Source of the DNA: Lachnospiraceae bacterium
Lineage (GTDB): Bacteria > Bacillota > Clostridia > Lachnospirales > Lachnospiraceae
Assembly (NCBI GenBank): GCA_900771195.1
Contig: CAAGMZ010000029.1
Location: 62,001 to 126,000, forward strand
Direction: 5' to 3'
Length of the DNA stretch: 64,000 nucleotides
A program made the translations under genes and the position numbers. The notes under the pieces were generated by a model. The model saw only the letters and a program-made list of their open reading frames with translations. It made no database searches and was not told the origin of the DNA. This document shows, one piece after another, positions 8,658-16,602 of the stretch. The number at the start of each line of letters is the position of its first letter. Position 1 is the stretch's first letter.

Positions 8658-9327
8658 ACTTTAACAGCGTCCCATTCTCCAAATGATATCTTTTAGTTGC
8701 TATTGTTTCAACTTTCTTATCATGTGTCACAATAATAACGGTTTTGCCCTTCCTGTTCATATTTATAAATTCATTTAAGACTGCATCTGCATTATCCCGG
8801 TCCAGATTGCCTGTAGGCTCATCAGATATAATAACCTCAGCATCACAAACAAGCGCTCTTGCAAGACATACCCTTTGCTTTTCTCCGCCGGATATATGCT
8901 CCACATTGCTTTTCGCAATATGTTCAATATGAAATTGTTTTAATAAATCAGGAATCCGGTCAAGCCAGTTTCTTCCGTTTCTCCTACGGTTTGCGGAATA
9001 ATACACAGGCAATGCGATATTTTCATATACGGTCAGCTTTGGTATAAGATTATATGACTGAAAAACAAATCCCATATACAGATTTCGCAATTCACTTTTT
9101 TGCTGCGCTTTCTTTACCGGTTCATCTTTAAAAAAGTATTCCCCCATTGTCTGATCGTCAAAAAAACCAAGAATATTCAATAATGTGGATTTCCCGGCAC
9201 CGGATTCCCCCATGATTGTAATCAATTCACCCGGCTGTATACGCAGATTAATGTCTTTTAACACGCATCTGTTTCCAAACCATTTCTGGATTCCTTTCAA
9301 CCGGATGATTGAACTAACATCATTCAT
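8647..9327 (-). CDS. ABC transporter ATP-binding protein, MacB/LolD type
   Basis: 226 aa, a single ATPase domain. Walker A GESGAGKST, Q-loop in FVFQSYNL, signature SGGEKQR, Walker B VIISDEPTG and the switch His in VTHDKK are all intact. It powers the FtsX-type permease next to it. The start ATG at 9327 was chosen because GAGG lies 6 nt upstream; an in-frame start 12 nt earlier lacks one. It overlaps the end of the membrane-fusion gene by 8 nt and the start of the permease by 11 nt, so translation of the three is coupled. Confidence 0.93.
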   Translation of the reverse strand: MNDVSSIIRLKGIQKWFGNRCVLKDINLRIQPGELITIMGESGAGKSTLLNILGFFDDQTMGEYFFKDEPVKKAQQKSELRNLYMGFVFQSYNLIPKLTVYENIALPVYYSANRRRNGRNWLDRIPDLLKQFHIEHIAKSNVEHISGGEKQRVCLARALVCDAEVIISDEPTGNLDRDNADAVLNEFINMNRKGKTVIIVTHDKKVETIATKRYHLENGTLLKYEI

Positions 9328-10171
9328 TTTTGTCCTCATCTAACATCAACTCTTCCTTATTCACGACTACTGTTTTTCCAATCAGCTCTTCTCCGTCCGT
9401 AATTTCATAGGATGTCCGGTTCTGTTCTCCCAGAGTTATGTATGTTTTACGGGTACTGCCATCTTCCTGAAGAACATTTACATACGCTTTTCCCTCTGCG
9501 TTAAATCGCACCGCTTCTTTGGCCAGTATTGTCGCCCTCTCCTTCACGTCAAAGTTAACCGTGACCGCAACCTTTGTGTTTTCATACAAATCAAAAGGAT
9601 TATTCAGGTCAAGTTCATAACCGCCTTCGGACACAGCAGGGACGATTCCTTTTATAGACAACTGCTCCGTGTTTCCCTGAAAATTTCCCGTAATTACAGT
9701 TGATGAAGTAATGCGGTTCTGATATTTTTCAGGAATACTGACTTTAATATATGACTGTGCGTAATCCACTACTCCAATTAATATTACCTTCTCTCCTATC
9801 CGTATATCCACAATTTTACCGTCTACAGGTGCCTTTAGCTCCTTGCTTCCGTTCAGACCAAGCACATCATCTTTGCGGACCATATCTGATATTTTCCCAT
9901 ATATCTCGTATTCACTTGCTTTTTCAGCCTCCACATAGACAATTGCATTGTCCCGGTATCCGATGTATCCATCGATAATCTCACTGATTTCCATCGTTCC
10001 CGTTTCTACCACATACTGAATATATTTATCTTCTTCTTTGGATGCATCCTGATAAACATAATCATTTTCATCTTTTTTGTCCAATATCCCTGTAGCAAGT
10101 CCGACAATTGCAAGAGAAGATACACTAAACAGCACCAGTAGAACCATAATCAGTATAACTGTTTTTTTCAC
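9320..10171 (-). CDS. Membrane-fusion (adaptor) protein of a YknX/MacA-type system
   Basis: 283 aa. An N-terminal membrane anchor (about residues 4-28) is followed by a lipoyl/barrel-sandwich segment (GYRDNAIVYVEAEK to PVDGKIVDIRIGEKV) and beta-barrel domains. The long coiled-coil hairpin of Gram-negative MacA is missing, as is usual in Gram-positive adaptors. The ending TYITLGEQNRTSYEITDGE is the typical membrane-proximal domain. It should sit outside the membrane, bound to the FtsX permease. It lies 50 nt downstream of the lipoprotein gene. Confidence 0.82.
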   Translation of the reverse strand: MKKTVILIMVLLVLFSVSSLAIVGLATGILDKKDENDYVYQDASKEEDKYIQYVVETGTMEISEIIDGYIGYRDNAIVYVEAEKASEYEIYGKISDMVRKDDVLGLNGSKELKAPVDGKIVDIRIGEKVILIGVVDYAQSYIKVSIPEKYQNRITSSTVITGNFQGNTEQLSIKGIVPAVSEGGYELDLNNPFDLYENTKVAVTVNFDVKERATILAKEAVRFNAEGKAYVNVLQEDGSTRKTYITLGEQNRTSYEITDGEELIGKTVVVNKEELMLDEDKNE

Positions 10172-10221
10172 ACGAGCCTCCGTTCCGCAATTATTTGCTG
10201 AAATTCTTTACACAGTGTTGT

Positions 10222-11064
10222 TTATTTTTTTATTATATCGTTATAATACGTCTCAATTCCATCGTAACCCGGATCAAATGGATTATAAATTGTTGCAGGA
10301 ACTCCGGGTACTGTATAAAATGCATTTCCCTCATATTCATACTCTACAATAATTGAAGTTCCATACTGCTTATATGTAGTTAATTCTGTATTTTCAATTC
10401 CAAAATCGGCTTCCCATGTAACTACATCTCCTGTTGATGCAGACAGCATAAACGGCTCAAATTTTTCCGATTCACCCTCCAGTCTGTAATTCGCCATCAT
10501 CAGGGCATTGTTGGTCAATATCACATTGGTGACCTTCACTTCCCGCTCTGATGTTGATAATTCCAGCGGGATGCGCGTCATATCTGCAGGCATTCTTAGC
10601 GGAGACCCGTTAATATCTATATGTTCCACATTGTACTCACCTTTTTGCTGTACAAATTCACATTTATCCGGTTTGATTTCAACACAGCTTTTATCTTCAA
10701 AATACAGCTTTATCGTGTTGATTTTCACTTTTTCCTCTTCAAATTTAATATTGTCCAGTTCCAGGACAACTTTATAATATTTATAACCATCAAGTTCATA
10801 ATCATATATCTCAATGTCTTTTTTCATATCACAGGTTCCGCCTGTAACATCCACATCAAAACCTGTGTTTCCTGATAAATCAATTTTAGACATAACAGGT
10901 ATTGCCACAGTTACTGTTTCATTTGGAATTGCAACATAGCAGGCATTATAAATTTCCGGTCCGAAATATTTTATATCATCGGATTCATTATTGGTTTTCC
11001 GGGTGCATGACATGAACATAACGGCCATACATATCATCACTGTCATTATTATTCTTTTTTTCAT
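10222..11064 (-). CDS. Lipoprotein of unknown function in the exporter cluster
   Basis: About 280 aa. The signal peptide is MKKRIIM plus a Met-rich core and ends in lipobox FMSC, so it is a lipid-anchored outside protein. The rest is predicted all-beta by its alternating pattern, with two acidic beta segments (DIEIYDYELDGYKYYKVVLE and the EDKSCVEIKPDKCEF region). I recognise no family. The start at 11064 has GAGGAG 10 nt upstream; the longer start adds 8 residues without a better site. Placed between the secreted protein and its ABC system, it could be an immunity protein, a chaperone for the secreted product or an accessory export factor. These are guesses. Confidence 0.75.
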   Translation of the reverse strand: MKKRIIMTVMICMAVMFMSCTRKTNNESDDIKYFGPEIYNACYVAIPNETVTVAIPVMSKIDLSGNTGFDVDVTGGTCDMKKDIEIYDYELDGYKYYKVVLELDNIKFEEEKVKINTIKLYFEDKSCVEIKPDKCEFVQQKGEYNVEHIDINGSPLRMPADMTRIPLELSTSEREVKVTNVILTNNALMMANYRLEGESEKFEPFMLSASTGDVVTWEADFGIENTELTTYKQYGTSIIVEYEYEGNAFYTVPGVPATIYNPFDPGYDGIETYYNDIIKK

Positions 11065-11161
11065 AATTGTTCTGCTCCTCATTATCATTCCTTACGTTAC
11101 CGTCAATATTCTCATAAGTTCAAAAGATGCCAGCAGGTATATACTTTAATTAACTATCTTT

Positions 11162-11779
11162 TCAGAATGCAGTCGACTTGTACCACAACTTCTCATATCC
11201 GTTTGCACTTGCAAAACGAACCAGACTGCCTGATGAATAACTGCTTCCGTTTTTGGTTATTTTAACACTGTAGATATCACAGTTTGCCGCATGAGTCACT
11301 GCATAGTATCCGTTTTTTGAGCTTGTGTTGATAGTGTATGCAGATGAAGTACCTACAGTCTTTGAATAAGTTTTAGAATTCGTATACGAACCGCCTATAC
11401 TTCCCGAAACCTCCGCTGCCTTTACAGGAACTTTAAGGCCTATGGAACCTGTTACACCAACACTTGTTGTCTTAGACACTGTAATCTGTTTCGAAATACC
11501 AATTTGCATTGACTGTGCTGTCTTCTGGGCGTTTTTATAATTCCCCCAATATTTTGTTCCACTCAGGTTCTCTAACAATACAATGCATGAAGAACTGTAT
11601 GTAGCTTTCGCCTTATATGTATCTTTGTTTAACCACAAAAAGCCGGATCTTTCCGTCCATGTGTAACTATAGCTGTTTGCTCCGCCAAAACCCGCAGCAT
11701 TCGCATTCTTTACCCCTGCTGTACTTATAATAAAAATCATCACCAGTAATGCAGACACTATTTTTTTTACATTTTTCAC
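11162..11779 (-). CDS. Secreted beta-rich protein with aerolysin-like segment
   Basis: 205 aa. A Sec signal peptide ends near ANA28/A29. The mature part is rich in Ser, Thr, Gly, Tyr and Lys. Residues 98-150 alternate polar Ser/Thr with Val/Ile/Gly around a KVPVKAAEVSGSIGGSY core, flanked by Ser/Thr strands. This is the pattern of the membrane-inserting hairpin region of aerolysin and ETX/MTX2 pore-forming toxins. Two cysteines (65 and 167) could form a disulfide. The start is GTG with AAGGGG upstream. It is the first gene behind a good promoter and leads the lipoprotein plus YknXYZ-like genes. The family call is pattern-based and could be wrong; a structural surface protein is the main alternative. 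Confidence 0.6.
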   Translation of the reverse strand: MKNVKKIVSALLVMIFIISTAGVKNANAAGFGGANSYSYTWTERSGFLWLNKDTYKAKATYSSSCIVLLENLSGTKYWGNYKNAQKTAQSMQIGISKQITVSKTTSVGVTGSIGLKVPVKAAEVSGSIGGSYTNSKTYSKTVGTSSAYTINTSSKNGYYAVTHAANCDIYSVKITKNGSSYSSGSLVRFASANGYEKLWYKSTAF

Positions 11780-11831
11780 TTTTCTTTTCCCCTTACTTAT
11801 TATTTTTAGTTATATACCTACTGGCATCTTT

Positions 11832-11861
11832 ATTATACTTATCTCTATTATTTACGGTCAA
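11832..11861 (-). promoter_or_regulatory. Promoter of the secreted-protein / exporter cluster
   Basis: TTGACC (11856-11861), 18 nt, TATAAT (11832-11837) on the minus strand, about 50 nt ahead of the GTG start. No other promoter is obvious before the four downstream genes, so all five are probably one transcript. Confidence 0.7.
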
Positions 11862-11939
11862 TAAAAGCCTTGTCCAAAATAGTCCGATAATCTGACATAA
11901 TTCGACATAACAAGAAAAGTGAGATTACAATCCGACAAT

Positions 11940-11969
11940 AAATCTCTGCATAGCCATATGCAGAGATTT
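11940..11969. repeat. Perfect 13-bp hairpin in non-coding stretch
   Basis: Arms AAATCTCTGCATA and its exact reverse complement around a 4-nt loop (GCCA). No T-run follows on either strand, so it is not a standard terminator. It lies upstream of the secreted-protein promoter and could be a regulatory or RNA structure. Confidence 0.5.
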
Positions 11970-12305
11970 GGGAAAAATACCTGATGAATAGTTCCGGAAT
12001 TAATGAAATGAAGCAGAGTAATCAGGCAGCTGATTTCTGCCCGTGGTTTGGAATAGGATAATGTCGGCAAGAAAGCGCCTTTTATCTGACTTTTTGAACA
12101 GTTTTGGGACCACGCATCCCGAAATTAAGCACCAGGTTCATATAAAGATGGTCAAAACAGCTTTTCTTATCTGAAAATTTGACTTATATAACCGGGTTAT
12201 ACACGCAATTCGCTGTTAATTGTAGGATAAAATTGTGGGAAAATATAGCCGTTATCTTATTTTTAAACATTAAAGCATCATATAGAATACAAAAAAGAAA
12301 AAATA
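11970..12305. other. A+T-rich stretch without a convincing gene
   Basis: Only short open frames occur here, such as a 37-codon one on the plus strand at 12061-12174 with no ribosome site. No RNA gene or recognisable mobile element was seen. It may be decayed coding sequence. Confidence 0.5.
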
Positions 12306-12343
12306 TTCCGATAAGATTAAACTTATCTGTATTCTTATCGGAA
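12306..12343 (-). terminator. Terminator-like hairpin
   Basis: A perfect 11-bp stem (TTCCGATAAGA and its complement) with a 16-nt loop. On the minus strand it is followed by a T-rich tail (ATTTTTTCTTTTTT). No clear gene ends here unless transcription passes the terminator at 12466-12509. Confidence 0.5.
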
Positions 12344-12368
12344 ACATCCTAAAAAATATTTTACCTCT

Positions 12369-12462
12369 GTGTACATGAAATCGCACACGGCATTGCCGAG
12401 CCGACCTCAGCTTGACCGTCAGGCGAACGGTAATGCCCCACAGAACCATCTGAGCCTTCGGA
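12369..12462. other. GC-rich, self-complementary block of unknown nature
   Basis: This 95-bp block is clearly richer in G+C than its surroundings and contains internal complementary segments (GGCATTGCC with GGTAATGCC). Open frames cross it on both strands, but none has a start with a ribosome site or a known product. It is joined directly to the terminator at 12466-12509. It could be a repeated element or a structured RNA. Confidence 0.35.
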
Positions 12463-12465
12463 GTG

Positions 12466-12509
12466 AAAAAAAGCCCTCAGAAACGCATACAGAGCGTTTC
12501 CGAGGGCTT
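12466..12509 (-). terminator. Strong intrinsic terminator
   Basis: Two 16-nt arms (12471-12486 and 12494-12509) pair at 15 positions around a 7-nt loop, followed on the minus strand by seven T. It lies about 90 bp after the frameshifted surface-protein gene and ends that transcript. Confidence 0.85.
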
Positions 12510-12596
12510 GCAGTCAGTTTGTGCCTTTGGAATATCTGCCTGTTGATGAACTATTGCCTCTGGAGTCACAGCCTCAATGATGGATCATCTATTTCT

Positions 12597-13281
12597 CTAC
12601 TCGTTATCGAACTTGCTTTTTCTTCGTCTGAATATCAAAAAGACCACTGAAATGCTCAAAAACAAAATAATACCAATAATTAAAGGCTTGTTATTGATCT
12701 TTATTCCCGAATCAGTTGGGTAATTGTTGCTCCAATAATACTCAAGCTTGTTATTGGAAACATCATATTTGACATCACTGGCAATGTAACCTTTATCCTT
12801 TTCATCGTTATGCACTTCAAAGAAATCTGAAACCTGCATTATACTGCCATCTTTATCAAGTATTGCTATCTTGAATTCTCTTTTTTTGTCATAAAGAGCT
12901 TTCATCACATTTAAATCTATTTCCAAGTACTTATCCAACGTAAAGCAGTTTTCTGAGATTAATGTGTCTCTAACTGTTTTTGTTTATTATTGGATCAGAG
13001 TAAATATCCTTGTAATGGCAGGAAAAACTTATATAACCATCTACATCCCGATATTCTGCCAATTGGGTTTTATCGAAATCAAAACGATCCATATTGTCAT
13101 TGTTGAACTCAGTGTAATATTCATCATCACTATACATTTTGATCAGCAAATCGATGTAGCAAGCATCATCTGTGAAATTATAAGTATCAACTTCGATCTT
13201 TTGTGCATTAGAATGAGCATATGCTTCTATCGGACACACAAAAATAATAATTAGAGCTATAATACAGAATATTTTTTTCAT
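12597..13281 (-). pseudogene. Secreted, membrane-anchored protein gene split by a frameshift
   Basis: Two adjacent open frames make one sensible protein. The first (13281-12970, AAGGAAGG ribosome site) has a signal peptide, MKKIFCIIALIIIFVCP then AYA, and about 80 residues of outside domain. It stops shortly after an A-run (ACAAAAACAG, near 12980). The second frame, open from just upstream of that run, continues with CFTLDKYLEIDLN, then an outside part, one membrane helix (about PLIIGIILFLSISVVFLIF) and a basic RRRKSK tail. A single-base slip in the A-run would restore a type I membrane protein of about 220 aa. Sequence error, decay or slippage are all possible. I do not recognise the family. 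Confidence 0.6.
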
Positions 13282-13340
13282 TATTTCCTTCCTTGGGGCC
13301 TCATACATTACTGCATCATAATCTGAGAGCGTCGGTAATT

Positions 13341-14648
13341 TCACTCAATTCTGAGAAAATATGCACTGTAGCCTTCCATATTGAAGCCGTCAGCCATATC
13401 GTACTCTTTCCCCGTAAGCAGGTCCACCGCCTTTGTCCCGCCGGCATCAAACCTTGCCGTGTAAGGATTCTCGTCAGCATTCACAGCCACAAATACAGTC
13501 TCATCCTCGGTAAAACGCTTAAACACGCACTGTCTGTTGGTGAGGACCGATGATGTGAAACCGCCGTAATTGAGGGCTTTGCTGTTTTTCTTCGCCTCCG
13601 CAAGCTTTCCTATGAACTCTGTAAGCTCGTTTTCCTCATAATTCTCAAAGCATGGCCGGAGCGCAGGGTCTCCCTGACTTTTGTCAGCCTTAAATCCCCA
13701 CTCGCTTCCGTAGTACACGCAGGGAATTCCCGGCATTCCAAAGCAGAGTGCAAACGCAAGCGGAAGATGCTTAGGATTATTTATGGCACTTGCTATTCTT
13801 GACACATCATGGTTATCCACAAATGAAAGCAGGTGTTTTCCCTTGTAAAGAGTCCACTGCTCCGGTCCGAACTGTCTTAGGAGCGAATGAACGATTTCAA
13901 AAAGGTTCATGCTGTTGAGAGCAGAATAAATTCCCTTGTAGCACTCATAGTTGGTGGCCGAATGAAGCATTCCGTCATTCACAAGCCTGTTGTAATCGCC
14001 GTGAACCATCTCGCCGAGAAGGAAAAAATCCTCCTTCTGCCCATCAGTGAAGCTTCTGAGCCTTCTCATAAAATCCTCGTCAAGGCAATATGCCACATCA
14101 AGCCTTATACCGTCTATATTAAAATAATCAATCCACCACTTAACACAGTCAAGAAGGTACTCAACCACCTCGTTATTCTTAAGATTAAGCTTTACGAGGT
14201 CATAATTGCCCTCCCAGCCTTCGTACCACAGTCCGTCGTTATATCCGTCATTACCACCGAGATTTATGTTAAACCAGCCAAGGTATTTTGAATTCTCGCG
14301 GTTCTTAAGTACATCCTGAAAAGCAAAATGACCGCGCCCCACATGGTTGAACACACCGTCAAGAACCACCCTTATGCCTGCCTCATGAAGGCTGTCGCAG
14401 ACTTTTTTGAAATCCTCGTTGATTCCGAGGCGTACATCAATTTTCCTGTAATCCCTTGTATTGTAGCCATGTGTATCAGACTCGAACACCGGTGAAAAAT
14501 ATATTGCATTGCACCCGGTCTTCTTAATATGCGGAATCCAGTCAATCACCTTAAGTATTCCGTGGCGCTGCACACCGTCATTTTCAAAAGGAACTCCTGT
14601 AAACCCCAAAGGATATATCTGATAAAAAACGCTTTCGTATGCCCACAT
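13341..14648 (-). CDS. GH13 alpha-amylase family enzyme, probably intracellular
   Basis: 435 aa, no signal peptide. It is a GH13 barrel with the conserved regions GVFNH (region I), DGIRLDVA with nucleophile Asp184 (II), LLGEM with acid/base Glu213 (III) and SFVDNHD with Asp281 (IV). A short C-terminal beta domain ends the protein. MPGIPCVYYGSEWG and the compact form resemble neopullulanase, cyclomaltodextrinase and maltogenic-type enzymes, but there is no N-terminal CBM34 domain. It probably cuts maltodextrins taken into the cell. The start at 14648 has GGGAGGAG; the upstream in-frame ATG reads through this site. It follows the thioesterase gene with almost no gap. Confidence 0.9.
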   Translation of the reverse strand: MWAYESVFYQIYPLGFTGVPFENDGVQRHGILKVIDWIPHIKKTGCNAIYFSPVFESDTHGYNTRDYRKIDVRLGINEDFKKVCDSLHEAGIRVVLDGVFNHVGRGHFAFQDVLKNRENSKYLGWFNINLGGNDGYNDGLWYEGWEGNYDLVKLNLKNNEVVEYLLDCVKWWIDYFNIDGIRLDVAYCLDEDFMRRLRSFTDGQKEDFFLLGEMVHGDYNRLVNDGMLHSATNYECYKGIYSALNSMNLFEIVHSLLRQFGPEQWTLYKGKHLLSFVDNHDVSRIASAINNPKHLPLAFALCFGMPGIPCVYYGSEWGFKADKSQGDPALRPCFENYEENELTEFIGKLAEAKKNSKALNYGGFTSSVLTNRQCVFKRFTEDETVFVAVNADENPYTARFDAGGTKAVDLLTGKEYDMADGFNMEGYSAYFLRIE

Positions 14649-14649
14649 T

Positions 14650-15072
14650 TTATTCTCCTCCCAACACATTCATGAATTTTTCATGCATATCCGGTCTCTC
14701 GCGCTTAAGGCTCACAGGCTTAAAGGTCTCCTTATCCACGAAGCAGTGGGAGCTCTCCCCTGTTACTAAAAGTACGCCGTCGCTGTCACGGTATACCTTG
14801 TATTCTATCTCTGCGACTATGCCGTTATATTTTCTGAGGCTTGTCTTTATCGTGACATCATCGTCAAATGTAGCCGGATTCTTATAAGAACATGAAACGC
14901 TGACAACCGGAATCTGGATGCCCTCGTCCTCCATTCTCTTGTAATCAAGGTCATTGGCGCGAAGGAACTCAATTCTCGCCTCCTCAAACCACCTTATATA
15001 ATTTGAATGATGCACGATTCCCATCATGTCCGTCTCGTAGTAATTTACATGTCTGTGATATTCAAAAATCAT
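14650..15072 (-). CDS. Acyl-CoA thioesterase, YbgC/4HBT hot-dog family
   Basis: 140 aa, a single hot-dog domain. The family motif YYETDMMGIVHHSNYIRWFEEAR contains the catalytic Asp in the D-x-x-G-x-V-x-x-x-x-Y pattern. Relatives hydrolyse short-chain or hydroxybenzoyl acyl-CoA esters; the substrate here cannot be told. The start at 15072 overlaps the queH stop as ATGA, so the two are translationally coupled. Confidence 0.9.
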   Translation of the reverse strand: MIFEYHRHVNYYETDMMGIVHHSNYIRWFEEARIEFLRANDLDYKRMEDEGIQIPVVSVSCSYKNPATFDDDVTIKTSLRKYNGIVAEIEYKVYRDSDGVLLVTGESSHCFVDKETFKPVSLKRERPDMHEKFMNVLGGE

Positions 15073-15686
15073 TTCTCTGCTCCTTTGGAAAAAACACATC
15101 CGCAAAAATTCTGCCTGTAAAGCCCGTACTCCCGGGATAGCTCTACGGACTGCTTATATCCTTCTTTTTTCTTGAAATCAGACGGAAGATGGTGCACACC
15201 ATACTCGGTGCCCACCTTTTCTCCGATTTCATTTATTTTCTGTGCATTCTTAAGAGGACTTATGGAAAGAGTTGTGGTGAAATAGTCAAATTTACCTTCT
15301 GCTGCGTATTTTGCGGCCTCACGAAGACGGAGTTCATAGCAGACCATGCACCTTGCACCGCCCTCCGGCTCACTCTCAAGACCTTTTACCGCATCATAAT
15401 ATTCCTGCGGTTCATATCTCCCCTCAATAAACTCAACCGGATACTTCACCGGCATTTCACTTATCAGCCTTTTCTGCTCGGAAACGCGTTTTTCATACTC
15501 TTCCCTTGGACTGATATTGGGATTAAAATAAAGCAGTGTTATCTTAAAATATTCCGAAAGATATTTGAGGACATAACTGCTGCAGGGGGCACAGCAACTG
15601 TGAAGAAGAAGCGTCTTAGGCTGCCCTGAAGCCTTTATATTTTCTGTTATCTTATCCAGTTCTATCTGATAATTAATCCTGTTCAT
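15069..15686 (-). CDS. queH: Epoxyqueuosine reductase QueH
   Basis: 205 aa, DUF208/QueH family. It makes queuosine from epoxyqueuosine in tRNA in organisms without QueG. The cysteines for the 4Fe-4S cluster and the extra metal site are visible: HSCCAPCSS near the N-terminus, GARCMVCYELRL in the middle and NFCGCVFS at the end. TTTLSISPLKN is a family signature. I chose the start at 15686 (MNRINYQIELD) because AGAGG lies upstream, instead of 10 residues earlier. First gene of a queH - thioesterase - amylase string. Confidence 0.93.
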   Translation of the reverse strand: MNRINYQIELDKITENIKASGQPKTLLLHSCCAPCSSYVLKYLSEYFKITLLYFNPNISPREEYEKRVSEQKRLISEMPVKYPVEFIEGRYEPQEYYDAVKGLESEPEGGARCMVCYELRLREAAKYAAEGKFDYFTTTLSISPLKNAQKINEIGEKVGTEYGVHHLPSDFKKKEGYKQSVELSREYGLYRQNFCGCVFSKGAEK

Positions 15687-15750
15687 GCCGATACCTCTTG
15701 CCTGATTATACGCCACATATTTTCTGCCTGCAAGAATGTTTTATGTTCGT

Positions 15751-16602
15751 TTACCAGCAGTCACCGTCATAATATTCAAAATCATCAAAATATTTATAAT
15801 TTCCCAGGTTCTGATTACGTTCGTTCATGCCCTGCTGCTCTATCTCGCGAAGCTTCTTTTCCAGTTCATCTTCAGTCTCTTCCTCGGAGGTTTCCGTTTC
15901 GCCTTCGGAGGTTTGGGTCTCTCCTTCGGAAGTCTGTGTTTCATTTTCAGAGTTTCCTGTGGTCTCCTCTTCCGTTTCCGGTTCCGTTGTTTCATTCTCC
16001 GGATTGCTCTGTGACTCATTTTCAGGTTCTGAAGGAGTCTCATTTTCCGGATTGCTCTGCGTCTCATTTTCCGGGTCACTCGGTGTCTCTTCTTCCGGAG
16101 GATTTGTCGGCGGTTCAGAGTTCTTAAGCTGGTCAAGCAGTTCATCAATCTCGTTTTTCAGCGTCTGTGCATCTTCACTGTGACCGTCATCATCGTCCAT
16201 GTGGGCACATCCCTCTTCTACCAGAATATCCCTGGCGGACTCCAGCGTATTAATAATATCATCCAGATTATCTGAACCGATATTTTCCAAATCCAACGGG
16301 GTCACCAAGGAAAGGGCAAGATTAATCCTTACAGAGCACTCCTTCATTTCGGGAATGTGATGCTTCAGGGCTTTACGGTAATTTTCTTCTGCCTCTTCGT
16401 ATCCGCCCTGTTTATAGAGTATATTTCCTCTGTTGTAGTAATATTTATATGGCTCTATCATTCCAAGAACAGAGACATCTTTTTGCCTGTATATTTCGTT
16501 TTCGTAGTGTTCTATCATCCGGTCATTCTGGATACGGTTAATCAAAAGAACCGTAAATACGGCAAGTATGATACCCCACACGATTATAAGTGCCTTTTTC
16601 AT
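15751..16602 (-). CDS. TPR protein with acidic repeat tail (BatC-like)
   Basis: 283 aa. An N-terminal membrane anchor (about 3-21) precedes TPR-like helices (YNRGNILYKQGGYEEAEENY is the clear repeat, about 56-80). Residues 162-245 are a low-complexity tail built from NPENET, SEPENE and TSEGET type units, with a short aromatic, acidic end. The tail's DNA is itself repetitive. BatC proteins of Bat operons have the same place (after two VWA genes) and a TPR. The start overlaps the previous VWA gene by 4 nt. The role is probably a partner or scaffold for the VWA proteins; this is inferred from the operon. Confidence 0.8.
   Translation of the reverse strand: MKKALIIVWGIILAVFTVLLINRIQNDRMIEHYENEIYRQKDVSVLGMIEPYKYYYNRGNILYKQGGYEEAEENYRKALKHHIPEMKECSVRINLALSLVTPLDLENIGSDNLDDIINTLESARDILVEEGCAHMDDDDGHSEDAQTLKNEIDELLDQLKNSEPPTNPPEEETPSDPENETQSNPENETPSEPENESQSNPENETTEPETEEETTGNSENETQTSEGETQTSEGETETSEEETEDELEKKLREIEQQGMNERNQNLGNYKYFDDFEYYDGDCW

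Noticed and set aside
11858..12070. 70-codon minus-strand open frame
   Set aside because: Starts nowhere near a ribosome site, overlaps the cluster promoter and resembles no protein.
12061..12174. 37-codon plus-strand open frame, faintly like the start of an HD-domain protein
   Set aside because: Too short and without a ribosome site; the likeness is weak. Probably chance or old decay.
12369..12650. 93-codon plus-strand open frame over the GC-rich block
   Set aside because: No ribosome site, and it runs through the terminator and into the opposite-strand gene's end.
15827..16183. 118-codon plus-strand Ser/Val-rich open frame
   Set aside because: Shadow of the Glu-rich repeat tail of the TPR protein on the other strand.
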